A stretch of DNA of 64,000 nucleotides from Styela clava (lineage: Eukaryota > Chordata > Ascidiacea > Stolidobranchia > Styelidae), in assembly GCF_964204865.1 (NCBI RefSeq), contig NC_135254.1, positions 11,103,001-11,167,000 on the forward strand. Direction: 5' to 3'. The position numbers and the translations under genes are program-made. The notes under the pieces are model-generated. The model saw only the letters and a list, made by a program, of their open reading frames with translations. It was not told where the DNA came from and searched no databases. Below are positions 11,601 through 24,600 of the stretch, piece by piece; position 1 is the stretch's first letter, and the number at the start of each line of letters is the position of its first letter.

Positions 11601-12947
11601 AAAGTGAAGTATTTTGAATCGTTTTAAAGCGTTGTCATCACAGTTTACGCTCAGATTCAAATACCATGCTCACAATATCACTTTAGAAGTAATAAATTGA
11701 CTGGACAAAGCCGAGGGTTTCTGTTCTACCAGAAATAGCATCTTCGTGCAAATAGTATTATATAAGTTCTTATCGATTGGTAAAAAATATACATGAAGTC
11801 TAGTTTTTTGTAACATTTTAATTCTGAACCCGACTATTGAATACCCAAATAGTTGACTGTTTGAAGTTCAGTCTATCATTCCAAAAAGCAATTTTAAAGT
11901 AATTCAGAAATTACCATTGTTTCCCCTGTAATCGCATTTGCATGTTGCGCAACCATTTGATCCTCGTTTATACCAGATGCAGGTACTAGGACAGTCACGT
12001 AGTATGTTTGTGGAGCATTGTCGTCCAGCTGGAGTACAAATGTTTATAATTTAGTTATCATTAGCTATATCATTAACTATTGAAAGTAAACGATTGCACA
12101 TTGACACTGTTTTAACCTATGACCTTACACGGAAGAGATTTCCGGTATATTTTTGTGTATGTTTTCATGATTATAAATATTCGGAATAACGACAAAATTA
12201 TTTTTTTTTCCAGACTAAAGCCTAATAAGTCTATTCCATATTATACCTTGTTTGAGAAACACAGAAATACTTGGTTCTATCAGGTCATTCTTGAGTTCTT
12301 CTTGCTTCTCTGAAATCAAAAGCATTTAATATTATGTACAATATTGAATTCCTAAACTATTCACAAAATCTACTTACTGTAACACGCATTTACTTCCCAA
12401 ACTGTGGCATTCGTTTTAAATCCATTCAAAATTTCTTCGCAGCTGTATGCTCCCACACACATGGTGAAGGATGAACATAGAACAAACAATAGTACACAAA
12501 TTGCTCCCACACACATGGTGAAGGATGAACATAGAACAAACAATAGTACACAAATATCTCCTAAAACAAAAAATGGGAAAAATTCAATTGTGTCTTTAAT
12601 TTTAGGGTAATGAACTTTTGAAACAAACTTCAAAAATCATGATATAAATTGAGTTCTTCGAAAGCAAAATTATATAGATTATTCGTTCTTTCTTACATTA
12701 CCAGCAAGCTATCAAAACGACTGCTAAAAAACGAGTAAAATCCCTTAAATTGCGTTAAAATTTTCGTAGTCAAAACCCTTTCAAAGAGCTCAATTACAAT
12801 ATACACTTTATATGTTACATTCACAATAATTATAAATTCGTTTTATTTCTAGTGAAAAACGTTCCAGTCAGACAAACGATCACATACTGTAATATCTTCT
12901 GCAGTAGATACATAAATTCATTACATACCTGATATCATTTCGACCAT
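8653..12947 (-). CDS. Secreted astacin metalloprotease with antistasin-like and ShK modules (403 aa)
   Basis: Ten exons: 12929-12947, 12378-12560, 12247-12309, 11915-12028, 11387-11551, 10966-11123, 10637-10772, 9962-10119, 9375-9465 and 8653-8777. All phases agree. It has a signal peptide (residues 1-44, internally duplicated), an antistasin-like Cys module (about 90-125, ending NGCATCKC), and a propeptide with FESD (compare the FxGD aspartate switch of astacins). The protease domain runs about 147-350. The zinc motif is [19 protein letters not shown] (His249, Glu250, His253, His259) and the Met-turn is SVMHY (Met306). The four domain cysteines are present. A C-terminal ShK module (369-403) has six cysteines and ends CRRTCGYC. 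Expected role: secreted zinc endopeptidase. A stop at 9352 with AATAAA near 9298 in the last intron could give a shorter form lacking ShK. Confidence 0.9.
12449..12555 (-). repeat. 54-bp in-frame tandem duplication inside the signal peptide exon
   Basis: 12449-12502 and 12503-12555 are identical over 53 bases. On the minus strand each unit encodes the same 18 residues ([18 protein letters not shown]), so the astacin precursor has two copies of its hydrophobic signal core in frame. Perfect identity implies a very recent event or an assembly artefact. Confidence 0.9.
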
Positions 12948-14205
12948 CTTTTCCTATACTAGAACAAGATCAAATGAACATTTTCCATCATCCTGGGGTG
13001 ATTTTAAAACGAACGAATGAATAATAAACATTTTAATACTGACGATAACTTCACAATGTATATTAAATCAAATCGGAATTAGACGAATTCTATCATGTGA
13101 ATTAGAAATTATATAATGCCTTATATACATATCAACTCGTCAAATTAAAAGTTGGCGTAAGTTGCCTTCAATTAGCCACTACCAATTTTATGGCATAATC
13201 ATTGTATTTAAATTTAGAGGACGAGTGTCATATAAAAATGATGCAACAAAGTAGGAGACATATATTATGTTCCATACTTTACCGGAATAGTTTATGACCC
13301 ATATTGCGTAACCGCGGTATGTTATTTGTGAGCTAATTATGGAAGGTCAACCAAATTTGACAATCATCTGTTGCGTAACGTTTATTCTGCTCCGATGAAA
13401 ACAATAAACTTGTAAGTCGTAAACGACACAAAGTAACACTGAAGTAGAGCTTCTAAGAATTGATTCATAACGTTTCTCATGGTACGTTCATTCAAACAAC
13501 GTCTTACGTAAAGTATAATTTATAGGCATTGAATATAAAAGGATGAACACCGAGCTAACATCTATAAGAATGAAACTGACTAAAATCCAAAAATACAATA
13601 TTAAATTTGAATTATTTAGTACCAAAGAGTATACCAAAATGAAATAAATTAACAATAATCCCCTATATGACAAATGACAATATACAGTAATTGAACAGTT
13701 AGTTTAAAAATAACCTATTTAATAAACATTAGAAACAATATATTTTATTGCATAGTAAAACACAATGATTCCCAATCGTCCGTCAGCTAGGATTTTTGTT
13801 ATTTTTCGTTACCATAACCATTTGCTTATATTTAAAAGTAACATATCACAGTGTAAAATGCTGACTGAAGAAAAAACGGAGAAACGGAAGCTTGTGGTTT
13901 TCCATGTTTGTAACGTTACATTCGAAATACAAGCAGTAGGCCCAGGAATCTCCTCATCTGCTAAACATGGCACGTCGTCCTGTCGATGAAGTCAGCAGCC
14001 ATCTGTCGCGATCGCAGACAAGATAACCTTAACAAAATTTCACCAAATTGAGGTCCTATAAAGATTACAACTAGTAACGTACAACTTTTTTTTACATCAG
14101 TGGTAAACTTAGGCATAACACTCATTTAAATATGATTTATCGGGAATGGGAGATGTCTTAATTGTAATTTGCAAATACCTGACGTGAGAGAAGTTGTCAA
14201 TATTG

Positions 14206-14411
14206 TTGACCGTACATTTGAACCCACGTACATTTGAACCCATGTGTATATCCGCGGGTTCAATCTATATGCGGGTGCTAAAACCCATGGGTTAGGTTAG
14301 TATGGGTTCAAATATCCGCAAAACGAAAAAAAAAATTCCATAGGTGCAATAGTATGCAGGTGCAATTGTCGTGGGTTCAAATGTACATGGTTCAAATGTA
14401 CGGGAACCGTC
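14206..14411. repeat. Repeat family B (MITE-like), copy 1
   Basis: Palindromic element with ends CGTACATTTGAACCCACG and its complement GTTCAAATGTACGGG. Internal blocks (ATCCGCGGGTT, AACCCATGGGTTAGG, AGGTGCAATAGTATGCAGGTGCAA) recur at 40699-40904. Non-coding. Confidence 0.65.
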
Positions 14412-15091
14412 AATATTCGCTTTAGGTTAATTCCATATAATTTATATTTGGTGTCCTGAGGTTTGATACTGTGATCCATACTCAGTCAGAAAGTGTTTGC
14501 ATTATCTAAAATTTGTAAACTAATGTGGTAAAAAAAATTGTAGCTGCATCGTGCTCTATATGTTGATTATATTCGAGAAGCAACAACACAAAAAAAAGGC
14601 CAGTGTATTATTGCATTTATTTATATTTGGACGCTCACCACTGTCTGAATATATTGGCTAATACGATTTTACGCTTTCGCGAATCTGGTAATGTTTACTT
14701 GGGCCTCTGACACAAAATGTTTTTATCAAAACCCATTCCATTCATTTTAATATTTGCTGCCATTGCCTGAGTGCATTTTATTTAATTTCATTGGCCCACC
14801 AGAGTAGAAAGGTTGGAAATCACTGATCTAAAATACTGGATAATGAGGTGCAATTAACAGCATATCGTCGAGTTATTCTCATGACCAAATTTCCCCCATA
14901 GCTAGGTTTTTGGTCATATTGTCCTGAACTGCTTCAAGCCTTGAGGCAATCGATATTTTCTAAAATTCTATGCTAATACTCCATTTTAATCTCAGTAACT
15001 ATTAGATCTTCATTGATCGTCCTGCGCTCTGAGATCAGTCTCCTTTATTTCTGAGTGAGTGCATATGACCTGGCTTTGGGCAAAGAGTCAC

Positions 15092-15131
15092 CACCCTCGT
15101 GTTCCATTATTCACCCTCGTGTTCCATTATT
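15092..15131 (+). repeat. 20-bp perfect tandem duplication
   Basis: The unit CACCCTCGTGTTCCATTATT occurs twice head to tail. It lies in transposon-derived sequence and has no evident function. Confidence 0.8.
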
Positions 15132-15976
15132 ATTTCTGATTTCTGTCTCAATTAGGCATTGTATGTGGGGAAGGAATAAACTGTAAAATACCATTTATTT
15201 GTCGCATACCATTTATAACATTTTGTTCTTCATTCGGTCCATGCATCACCGAAAGAAAACAGCCAAGTCGCGATAAATAAACAGATTAATTGTATTGATG
15301 TGTCAATTTTTACCACAGAAAAATTTTTGCCTTGCTTTTTGCATTATTTGCGACTTGTGGCAGGTTACCAAACAATTGTGGCGGGTTACTTTGTCACCTG
15401 AGCGTCAGTGGTTCACCCTCTCTGTTCTAGACTGTGATCTCATTCTCAAATCCTGATCTTTCTCATTTTACAGGTACCAAACCGCAACTCTTAAACAAGA
15501 TAACGTATTGACGAATATCTTCCCTTCTCCAAGCAGGTCTTAGTTTAATACTTCGTATCACGTCTCCTTTATTTGAATGAACCGTTCATGGCGTATTTCA
15601 CTACTGATAGATATTCCCCAACTCAAGGTATATGCAATGAAAGAGATCACAAAGTTGTGTATTGTCAAATTACAACATTTATTACAGTATGAAACAAGTA
15701 GTTCTGATATTGATAACATGTTAATTCTACGATTTTCACAATTACAAAAACAAATATGGTAAAATTGTGTCTGTACCGAAGACTTTCAAGTTTTTTAAAT
15801 GTTTTAAAAAGCTAGTGGTTAGGTAAATTCTTGCTATTTTTGCCTGGCTACCGGTCGTAATTTTTTGAATGCGCAATAGCAAAGTCTAACTTCACGCTTC
15901 GATTATGTTACTGGATATTTAGATATAGCTGTAAATTGATTTCAAGTGTTCACGTTAACATTATGTATTGTTTGAT

Positions 15977-18900
15977 TTAACCCCGGCGTGGGGCCCCACC
16001 AGCACCTGGTCTTCTTGCTCCTGGTCTCCTTGCGCCTCCTGCGCCGGGTCTTCTACCGCCTCGAACGGGAGGAGGAGGAGCTGGGGTAGTCGGAGCTTCG
16101 GTTGTTGTTGTTACTGGTTGTGGTCGTCCTACTCTCACTCCTCCGCTAATCACCCTTCCCGTCCCTCTAGTTCCAGCTCTGTCTCTCACGGACTGCTTGA
16201 AGAACTCACTGCATGCCATTCCGTCTATAAGTTCTCCAACGTCTTCGTTGTTTTCACCTTTCCAGTAGGCCTTTCCTTCACAGCACCAGTAATCTCTTCC
16301 ATCAATGCAACTATTTCCACAACAAACTGCTTTCTCTTTAGGAATTCCTCCTAACTCGCGAGGTGTACCATCGCAACACTTGAATGCGTCGGCATCCATT
16401 GAGGAATCACCTGACGGGATTTTAAAATAAGAACAATTAGAACAATATATAGTTGTAAATATTATTTAAAATATGTGACCATTACTAGTAAAAATGTCGT
16501 TAAATAAATAATCTAAAAACATACCACAGCATTTTGTATCAGGAAATTCAGCTCCATTGAAAACATTGGGACCGCAACATATTCCATCTGCACCAAATGG
16601 GTTGTCCAATCTCACATCGTCGCAGTATATTACTATTCTTATGTCGTACGTAGTATTTCCGACACAACGCCCAAACTCTTTGTAAAGATTCCGGTTGACA
16701 ACATCATCACAACAAAGATGTGACAAACGATTCATTGCCATTTCTCCGCAACATTCCAAATCATTTAAACCAATTTTTTTACCATCTTCACCAGCTAAAC
16801 AGAAAGTATGAATTAAAAACGTTTGTATTAATTTTGAAACGAAAAATGCAATCTACGAAAGATAATTGAAACTTACTCAGTGATGCATTGACACCCCCAC
16901 AGCATGTTTGTGAATCGTAATCATAAGGAACAAGCGTTGATGGATCACCGAAATCTCCACAGCATCGAGTATGGTGACTGGTCTAAAGTAAATGTTAGGG
17001 ATTTATAGAAAAGCACTGGAAATGTTAATTCGTTTTAACAGCGAATGAAGACGACAAAGAATACTCTGACCAGAAGTAAAAAAGTAAACTAGGAGTGGTT
17101 TGTGGAAAAAAACGTTTCATCGCTAACTTAGTCTGAAAATAATTCATCAGTTCTTATTTTTCTTCGCACAATTTTCATTTCGCAATTTGATTCATATTTT
17201 TCTAATCTCTACACATTTTTATTAATTCAAATTATATATATATATATGTATATAACGACTAAAAAAGCTTTTTTGCTAATAGAAAATATTATATGAACGC
17301 CAATAAATACAATATCAAACTGTAATAATCAAATACGGCCCAATAGATTTTTATTTGACAGACATAAGCCGCCAAGTTCTGAGGCTTATAGATTGATAAA
17401 AAGAAATCATGGCAGTTTTCACAAGCCTTATATGTGAATAAATTAGTATTATTAATGAAAGTGAGTTAAATATATATACCACGATTACCCCAATCAATTC
17501 AACATGGCGGTCTATTAAAATATATAAGCAGATTTGGCTTTAGGCCCATATGAAGAAATGGGATTTGTGAAATGTGAAAAAAAGCTCACCTCTCCTCTTG
17601 AATCTGGCGGATTGTCGAATACGGTTGTACCGCAGCATGTCTGTTCATACGCGTCAAAGCTGTCGGTTCCACAACAGGCCGGCCACACCATGTCAGACTG
17701 AAATTTAACAGAATAAAATGTTGTTATCAAGCCATCGCAAAGATGTAATCGTAATTTAGCGAGGTTTTTATGCACAGGTTTTTAATTACAAATCATTATT
17801 GGAAAAATAAACTATTTGCTTTAAAACATGACTCCAGTTTTTACTTATTAAATTATAGTTATCGCATAAATATACCAGAATCGATCATAGAATCCTCTTT
17901 AGCCGATGCGCAATAGTTTCTGCGATTGCAACGTTTATTAATCTCAATGTTGAGCACATAAGACAATGGCGGTCTAATCAAAGTTATAATCCAAAACTAC
18001 AAGTCCGTAAATCCAATGAAGTAATTGGCTTGGGTGATTACTTTTTTTCAAACGTACGCCGGTTTACTCGTTTAATTCGATTTTAGACTCGAACGTGAAG
18101 CTGACATCTTCGGATATATATAATGTTAAAATACCACGAAAAATTAAACATCCATAATTCATTTATGACATCATAAACCTTTCTGCATGACAAATAGTAC
18201 ACTTCAGTATTCTTTGTTTAAAGTTCTGACTAGAGTTATGTTTTTGTATAATTTTGATTGGAACTAATTTCGAGTAACACGTAATAATGTAATTAAATGC
18301 TCATAAATTAGATCAATTAAAGTGGCGAACAATCTGCTACACTTCTAGTGCTCAATAGAATCTTACTCCAACTATTCCTCCGCCGCAACACACTCCAGTA
18401 AGTTCATCATACGGCGTTCCAGCGCAACAACCTGCTCCCTCCGTCTCCAGGTCGTATACCGTGTTGTTGCAGCAATTACCAGCTTCTGAAAAGTAGGCTC
18501 TTCCAGCACAACATTCATCACCCTAAATCATGGAAATATAACAAGTAGAAATTAGCACACATGTTCAATATATAGGCAAATCAGTAGAGATTTTAAAATT
18601 AAAATTCTAGCATGTACAGCTCAGCTTGCGCTATTACAGCGAGCTATACTTTGTTGGTGTCGTAGTCGGTCAGTCAATAAACTAGTAATATACATGTTCA
18701 AAAATGTTGTCAAAAACGTGCGTTTACCTCTTGTATATATTGTTATGTCAAACTACATTGATAAAACCCTACTAATGTTATCAGATCGACAAAACATGAT
18801 AAAACATACAATAGGTTGTCTTTCAAAATACTAGATGCACGATTGAAAAATTCTTTTATTGAATATGTAACTAAACTTTGTTTCATGATTGTTTTATCAT

Positions 18901-21693
18901 ACATAATGATCCTCGTTTTTTTATAAAAAATAATAAAACCCTTGTTTTATTTTCGTTACCTCGTTTTCTCTGTCGACCAACTCATCTCCACAACATGTTT
19001 GTGTAGTTGCATCAAACGCTTGTTCTATTCCTCCGACAGTGCAGCATCCTATATTCACATTTCCTTCGTTTCCAGCTTGCTGATCGGTTAGAAGTCCATT
19101 GCAGCAGTACTAATTGAATAATGGGATTAAAAGCAAATTTAATGTTCAAGTTTTCATTGGTAAATAACGCAAACACACGATCGATGAAGTGCAAATAGAT
19201 CACACAGTACCAATTGCCCGATGATTTTTTTGTTTGCATTATGGCAGGGTCTGTGTTGTTTCTATTCTAACTCAAAACAATCATCAAAATTGTTCTGTTA
19301 AAATTATATTGAATAAAAAGAGGAAAGGTGAGTATTACGCAACCATGTAAAGTATTTATAATTGTTATTGAGCTTGTTTCAATTTAAGTTACAAGTCAAA
19401 CCTGTGATGATGCATTTGCGATTAGACCATTGCAGCATATTTGTAATCCTAGATCATAAATTTCGCCGTCACAACATCCCTGCGTCTCAACAAGGTATGG
19501 ATTCCAGTTGCTGCGCTCACTGTCAAATCTACAACAAGCTGTATCTTTTTTTTGTGCGTTTAAAAGTTTTCCGTTTCCACAAGGACAAGATGCAACTCGT
19601 CTATCGTAAGCAACATCATAACAGCAATCAGCATACGCTGTAGTTGCTAAACACAAAATTAAACCATCGTGATATAGTGATCCAATTTTGTATAACTTGA
19701 TAAATATACGGAAGGTAAATGTTTGATATAAATTTGCACAAGAATATTTCGGAATAACAATCAAAAATTCACACCATTTATTGTATCCATACTTTATAGC
19801 CTCTTCGTTCTGCGATCTTATAAAATTAAATTTGTGCTAGAAGCTTGTGCATGGACCAGGGCTCTTCAAACTGAAAGTCCCGGAACCCCGATGGGACGCG
19901 AAAGGGCTTAATGGAAGTCGCGGTAAAATCTTTGTCGATACTAACTCATGTCAAAACAAAATATCGATCAAATTGAAAAGATTTGTAACCAGTACTGAGA
20001 CCCATCGTCACCGAAATAGAGTCAAGATTCGACCTTTAGTGCGAAAATATACAAGCACATCGGTCTTATTAAAGGTCTTCTCAGTTTTATTATTATATTT
20101 TCAATATTTTCTGTATTACAAATTTTACTTCATGTTTATTTTATTTCTTGAGGGTCGCGAAAAAATTGAACCGTGCCAATTGGGGCGTGATGAACACTGG
20201 CATATACAATTCGCAATTATAAAAAATGCAAGTTGCGTTTTTGAAGCAGTGTCAATGTCAAGTCGCAAGGGCAGTGGAAAAACCTATTATAGAAGGGAAA
20301 TTCGAACAAGATTATTTATGTCATTGAACACGTCAGGTCTCGGATCAAGTTTTGTTAAATTGATCAAATTTAATTATTGTATGTCAAAGTTGTTATAACT
20401 TTTATCTGATGATGTGTCATACAGTGATGAGTGATGAGTCATACAGCCTTATTGTTACTAACGATATCGATATATATTATTGACTGACAGATCGAAATAT
20501 TCTTACATAAATTTAGTAAGCTTACTTATGAATCCTACTCTTCCCTCACAACACATGCTTGTCAAAGTGTTGAAAGCTTCTGGCTTATTTTGCCAACTTC
20601 TACAACATTGCATGTGCGGATTCTCTTCATTGTCGTAAAGATCTGCTCCGCAACATTCTGGTTCGGTTGGACTGTTCTAAAATGGTTACCACATTCAATG
20701 TTTCAATAACATGACATAGAAAAATAAATCTGATTTTTCAGAATTCACAGTTTATAGTGATTTTTCAATTTATTGGAGTTCTTTAGACCCTCTTTAGTAC
20801 ATACCTATAACTGTAAATCAACAATATAGTAACATATATTTGAATCTAGCTTTTACTAGCACATAATTAATATTTTCCTCTTGGACAGTGGCACCCACAC
20901 CAAGCTCACAAGCGTATTTTATATTTCAATACCTCTGTTCTGTTGTGTATTTCAAAGTCCAGAGTCGGTGCCCATGCACAGCAAATTTCTGTCTCGGGAT
21001 TGTGCATTCTTCCAAAACTTTTATCTCCGCAACATTGTGAAAATGAGTCAAGTTTATCGTATACTTCTTTGCCTAAATAGAAAAAAAGATTATTCAATAT
21101 ATCTTCCAATTCCATTACATTAACATCTGACATCAACAGATAATACAACGCGAATCCGTGCTATTATCAGTGCCTTCTCGTAATAAGATGAGCAAGTTTG
21201 TTGAATTTTGGCTGTAATCGATCTGGTTTTAATAGGAAAATTGTTGTTTGCTTTTATTCTGAACCAAGTCATTTTAACTGGTGGTTAACGAACGGCGTGA
21301 AGGTGCCAGTAAAAGTACTTCTCTCCGTGTCCATATAGTTGTGCCTTTGCATTCATGCTTTTTTGTTTATCATTTAACACGATTCGTTAAGTTACTGTGA
21401 GTGGGACGGGATTTATTTTTGTAAAATATTTTAGATTTGGATAAGTTTTCGACAATAGTATTATTATAAATTATCTACAAAAATTTTAACATCATAGAAT
21501 TACTACTCGACCTTTTCAGTAACTTACCACAACAAACTTGCGTGCACGTGTCGTACTTTACAACTGTTCCGTTAGCGTTTCTACATAGTCCTACGGCCCT
21601 TGTACATCTTCTCACATAGTTATGCTTGCCAATACCGGCAGCTTCGTGAGTTGACACAGCAATCACCACTAGAAGAGTTATTAGTTTATACAT
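15977..21693 (-). CDS. Galaxin-like secreted di-cysteine repeat protein (641 aa)
   Basis: Ten exons: 21528-21693, 20933-21072, 20526-20676, 19402-19646, 18960-19109, 18367-18522, 17590-17697, 16877-16982, 16525-16794 and 15977-16410. Every junction keeps the frame. The ATG at 21693 begins a signal peptide (MYKLITLLVVIAVSTHEAAG). The rest carries 28 CC pairs in units such as ACCGTDSFDAYEQTCCGTTVFD-like repeats, the hallmark of galaxins, first known from coral skeleton matrix and also present in other animals. The last ~45 residues are an extended Thr/Pro stretch and an Arg-Pro-Gly-Ala-rich tail (GRRPGAGGARRPGARRPGAG), probably unstructured. Likely a disulfide-rich extracellular matrix component. 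Intron 3 carries a short hAT element. The exon 4 donor is a weak GTTTGA. No AATAAA lies close to the stop; the nearest is about 300 bp on. Confidence 0.9.
19857..20199. mobile_element. Short hAT-type element in an intron of the galaxin-like gene
   Basis: The ends CAGGGCTCTTCAAACTG and (reverse complement) CAGTGTTCATCACGCC form imperfect inverted repeats. Flanks GCATGGAC (19849-19856) and GCATATAC (20200-20207) match at 6 of 8 positions, consistent with an aged 8-bp target duplication. It sits in the intron between exons 3 and 4 and codes for nothing recognisable. Confidence 0.6.
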
Positions 21694-24600
21694 GATCTAA
21701 AGACCTATGGAACATATAAATCGTAAGTATTCAAGGCAAGTCTATTTGGTGAATGGTCGTATTTTTTATATTGCTCACTCGAGTAAATAAATACACCTAT
21801 TTTCAGAAAGAACGTTACGGATTCGTACGGAATAACCTTTATGATATATGACACATCCTAGATTATTTTGTTTACTGCAATAAGAAACATGCGGAAAGGT
21901 TAAATTTATTTATCAGTGTTCAATGTGGTCATTGTTCATATGTATGAAGAATATCAAAACACTCACTGTAAAAACTTTTCGGTTGGTTTCGAATGCAAAA
22001 CCATTTAGATTAATATGCTTGATATATCATTAGTTGACAAGCATGTGACGTGACTCATGTTTGTTATCCTAAGGTTGTGGCGTAAATGACGATATTTAAG
22101 ACATTAGGCGTAAAAGTTGACATTTAAATACCAAATTTGAATATATTTCTTTAACGCTGTCACCATCGAGATGTTTTCACAAGAGGGCTGTAAGTTTTCG
22201 CCTGCAGATATGAACTTACTATATATTGATAGAATCAGTTTCTTACAGATTGGGCGTTACGTATCCAATGTTTAGGCAATGGGGTGGTCAATAAAATGTA
22301 TATGATAAATAAAAAAAAAGAACAAGTCGTCAAACGTTTAATAACTTCATTAAACTGTGAGCAATTGACTGAATTGATTGTCAAACAGTATTTTAATTGC
22401 CGGTTATGACCTTGTCTAGTCCTATAATTTTTTTCAATTACTTCTTTATATAATCGGATATGCCAATCATCCACCGGAAATGCGCGGTCGTTAGTGATTT
22501 TTAAACAACTGATCATTATTACACTTTCAGTGGTATACAACAAATACACGTTTCTCAATACAAACAGTTATTATATTTGTATAATATTCAACCCATTTAG
22601 ATACTTAAATAGTATTCTCCACAATAGTTTTAATTAATAGTTCAATGAGAAACAGCAAAAATTTAACCCCATGTAGTTGCATTTATATATTGGTTGAAAT
22701 AATGAATCTGCTTAAAATTATTATTTAAGAAAAACGTGATAGATTTGTTCCGAGTCCTTTGAATCACCTTTCCTTTAATTCCTTTAACCGGGCATGAGTT
22801 TGAGTCTAGCTGGAAAGGTCCCCAATCTTTCTACCCTGGCGGACCGGTAAATTAAATAAAATGTACTCGCGGACCGGCAAAAAATTAAAATGAGGGGAAC
22901 GGAAAATATTAACAAAGTCGTCGGTAACTTGGAACCAAGCCTAAAATCCTGCTGTTCATCACCTGGAAAAAATCTCTGCGGCCCATGCTTTTGTTGGGCG
23001 TCTCGTGACCACCTGCAGGGTCGCAACAAGTTGATATATATGTCACTGTTTTCTGTTTTAAACAAAGAAATATTCATAACCTTTTATTTGGATGGTCATA
23101 TTAAGCAGGAAAAGCATGCAGAACAGAAAAAAACACGCGTGCCGATCTTTAGGTTTCTGAATCTTGCGACATTTGACGGAGCGCTTTCGCGAAAAATCGG
23201 AACCGAATAGGCAAAAAGTGTGATTATACCCGGCCCCAAGACGTCACCGGGCCATCAATACCGAACCTATCAAACAGCAATATGACGGCGGACGAGAAAT
23301 TGCGTGATAAACCAACGCAACTTTGGCTTCAGTAAAGCGATTGAGACGGAAGAAAAACATAAAAACAGCAAAAGTTCTCGCGGACCGACAAAAAAAAAAA
23401 CTTCGATTGGGAACTACTGAGCTAGCTAGACGGCCACAATAGTAACCAGAAGTAATTAGACTTTTCTTGAAATCTTCTCTTCCTACTAGAATAGTTATTA
23501 TTATATCATATCTCATGTTATACAATTATAATTTTATATGAAACGCTCTTACTTTTATTTTTTGAAGCTGTGCATTATTTTGCTAATATTTCTTACTTTT
23601 TATTTATTTTATACATCTTTTGCTTGAGGTAAAAAACTCAACCATTGCAAAACTATGGGGTCACTGTTTACATTGCTACATAAAATAAAAAAAATAAAAT
23701 ATTCTAATGTACGAAATAAATAATTTTCATATTCATTCCCAGAAATTTCATTGCTAAACTTCGCTTTCTAGACATTAATCGTCCCATTATTTCGAAATCG
23801 TAGCATTTGTCGATTGGTATATTGCGAGTAAAAATGCTTCAAAGCCACTCTATTAATGTTTCCTGAATGCGTTGATCCTCAAATATGATCTATCAAATCA
23901 TCCTGTGAGAATTAGTTACATTTTAGCACTCTTACACTGCGCACATGCGTGCAAAACTCGTGAAAACTTACTGGTAAAACGTGTTTTTATAAGGTGTCAA
24001 AATTTACTCACCAAACTTGCTAGGTAAGATTTCATTGGCTATAAACTTTTCTAAAGTATTGTTTACCACACGCGGGGAAAACATAAATTATACTGTTTTG
24101 AAAGGCCGAACATGGTCAATTTATTTACTTGAACTCTTTATGATAACATCAAACTATGTATGCGTTGTTTTATTATATTTCATTAGCCCAAGGCAATTTG
24201 TGGTACCAAAGTAGTTTTTCTTTTAGCAAACGCGATTAGTGTGAGTAATCCGAGCTTAAAGGTTATTAAAATTACGTTAAATAAAAGTATCAATTCGTTT
24301 TTATATTTCATCCATGTTTCCACATACCGAAATCAGAGAACATTTTCGTGTATTTGGGACAAAAGTTAAAAATCTTACAGTTCGACTCTGAATAGAAAGC
24401 AATATGATATAACCATGCATAGAAAAAATAAAAAAAATTCTGTGGACATGAACTTCATACCCAAAATAGCATGAAATTACAGTGCCCTATATTAGGCCAA
24501 TATCCTATTGAACATTTGAGTTGTACAAGAATAAACAATATATGCCATATATCAATTAGCGCTTTGTTGCTTCTACAACCCTGGAAATAATATTACGTTG

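Larger units (their letters stand above)
12948..15976. other. Gene-free stretch with transposon debris
   Basis: No exon chain found. Holds a family B repeat copy (14206-14411), an hAT-like end (GGCCCACC...GGTTGGAAATCACTG) near 14790-14830, another hAT-like end near 15340-15430, and a 20-bp tandem duplication at 15092-15131. The part just above 15700 is presumably the galaxin-like gene's 3' untranslated region. Confidence 0.45.

Noticed and set aside
22890-23210. 106-codon plus-strand frame
   Set aside because: Lies entirely inside a short hAT-type element and does not resemble transposase.
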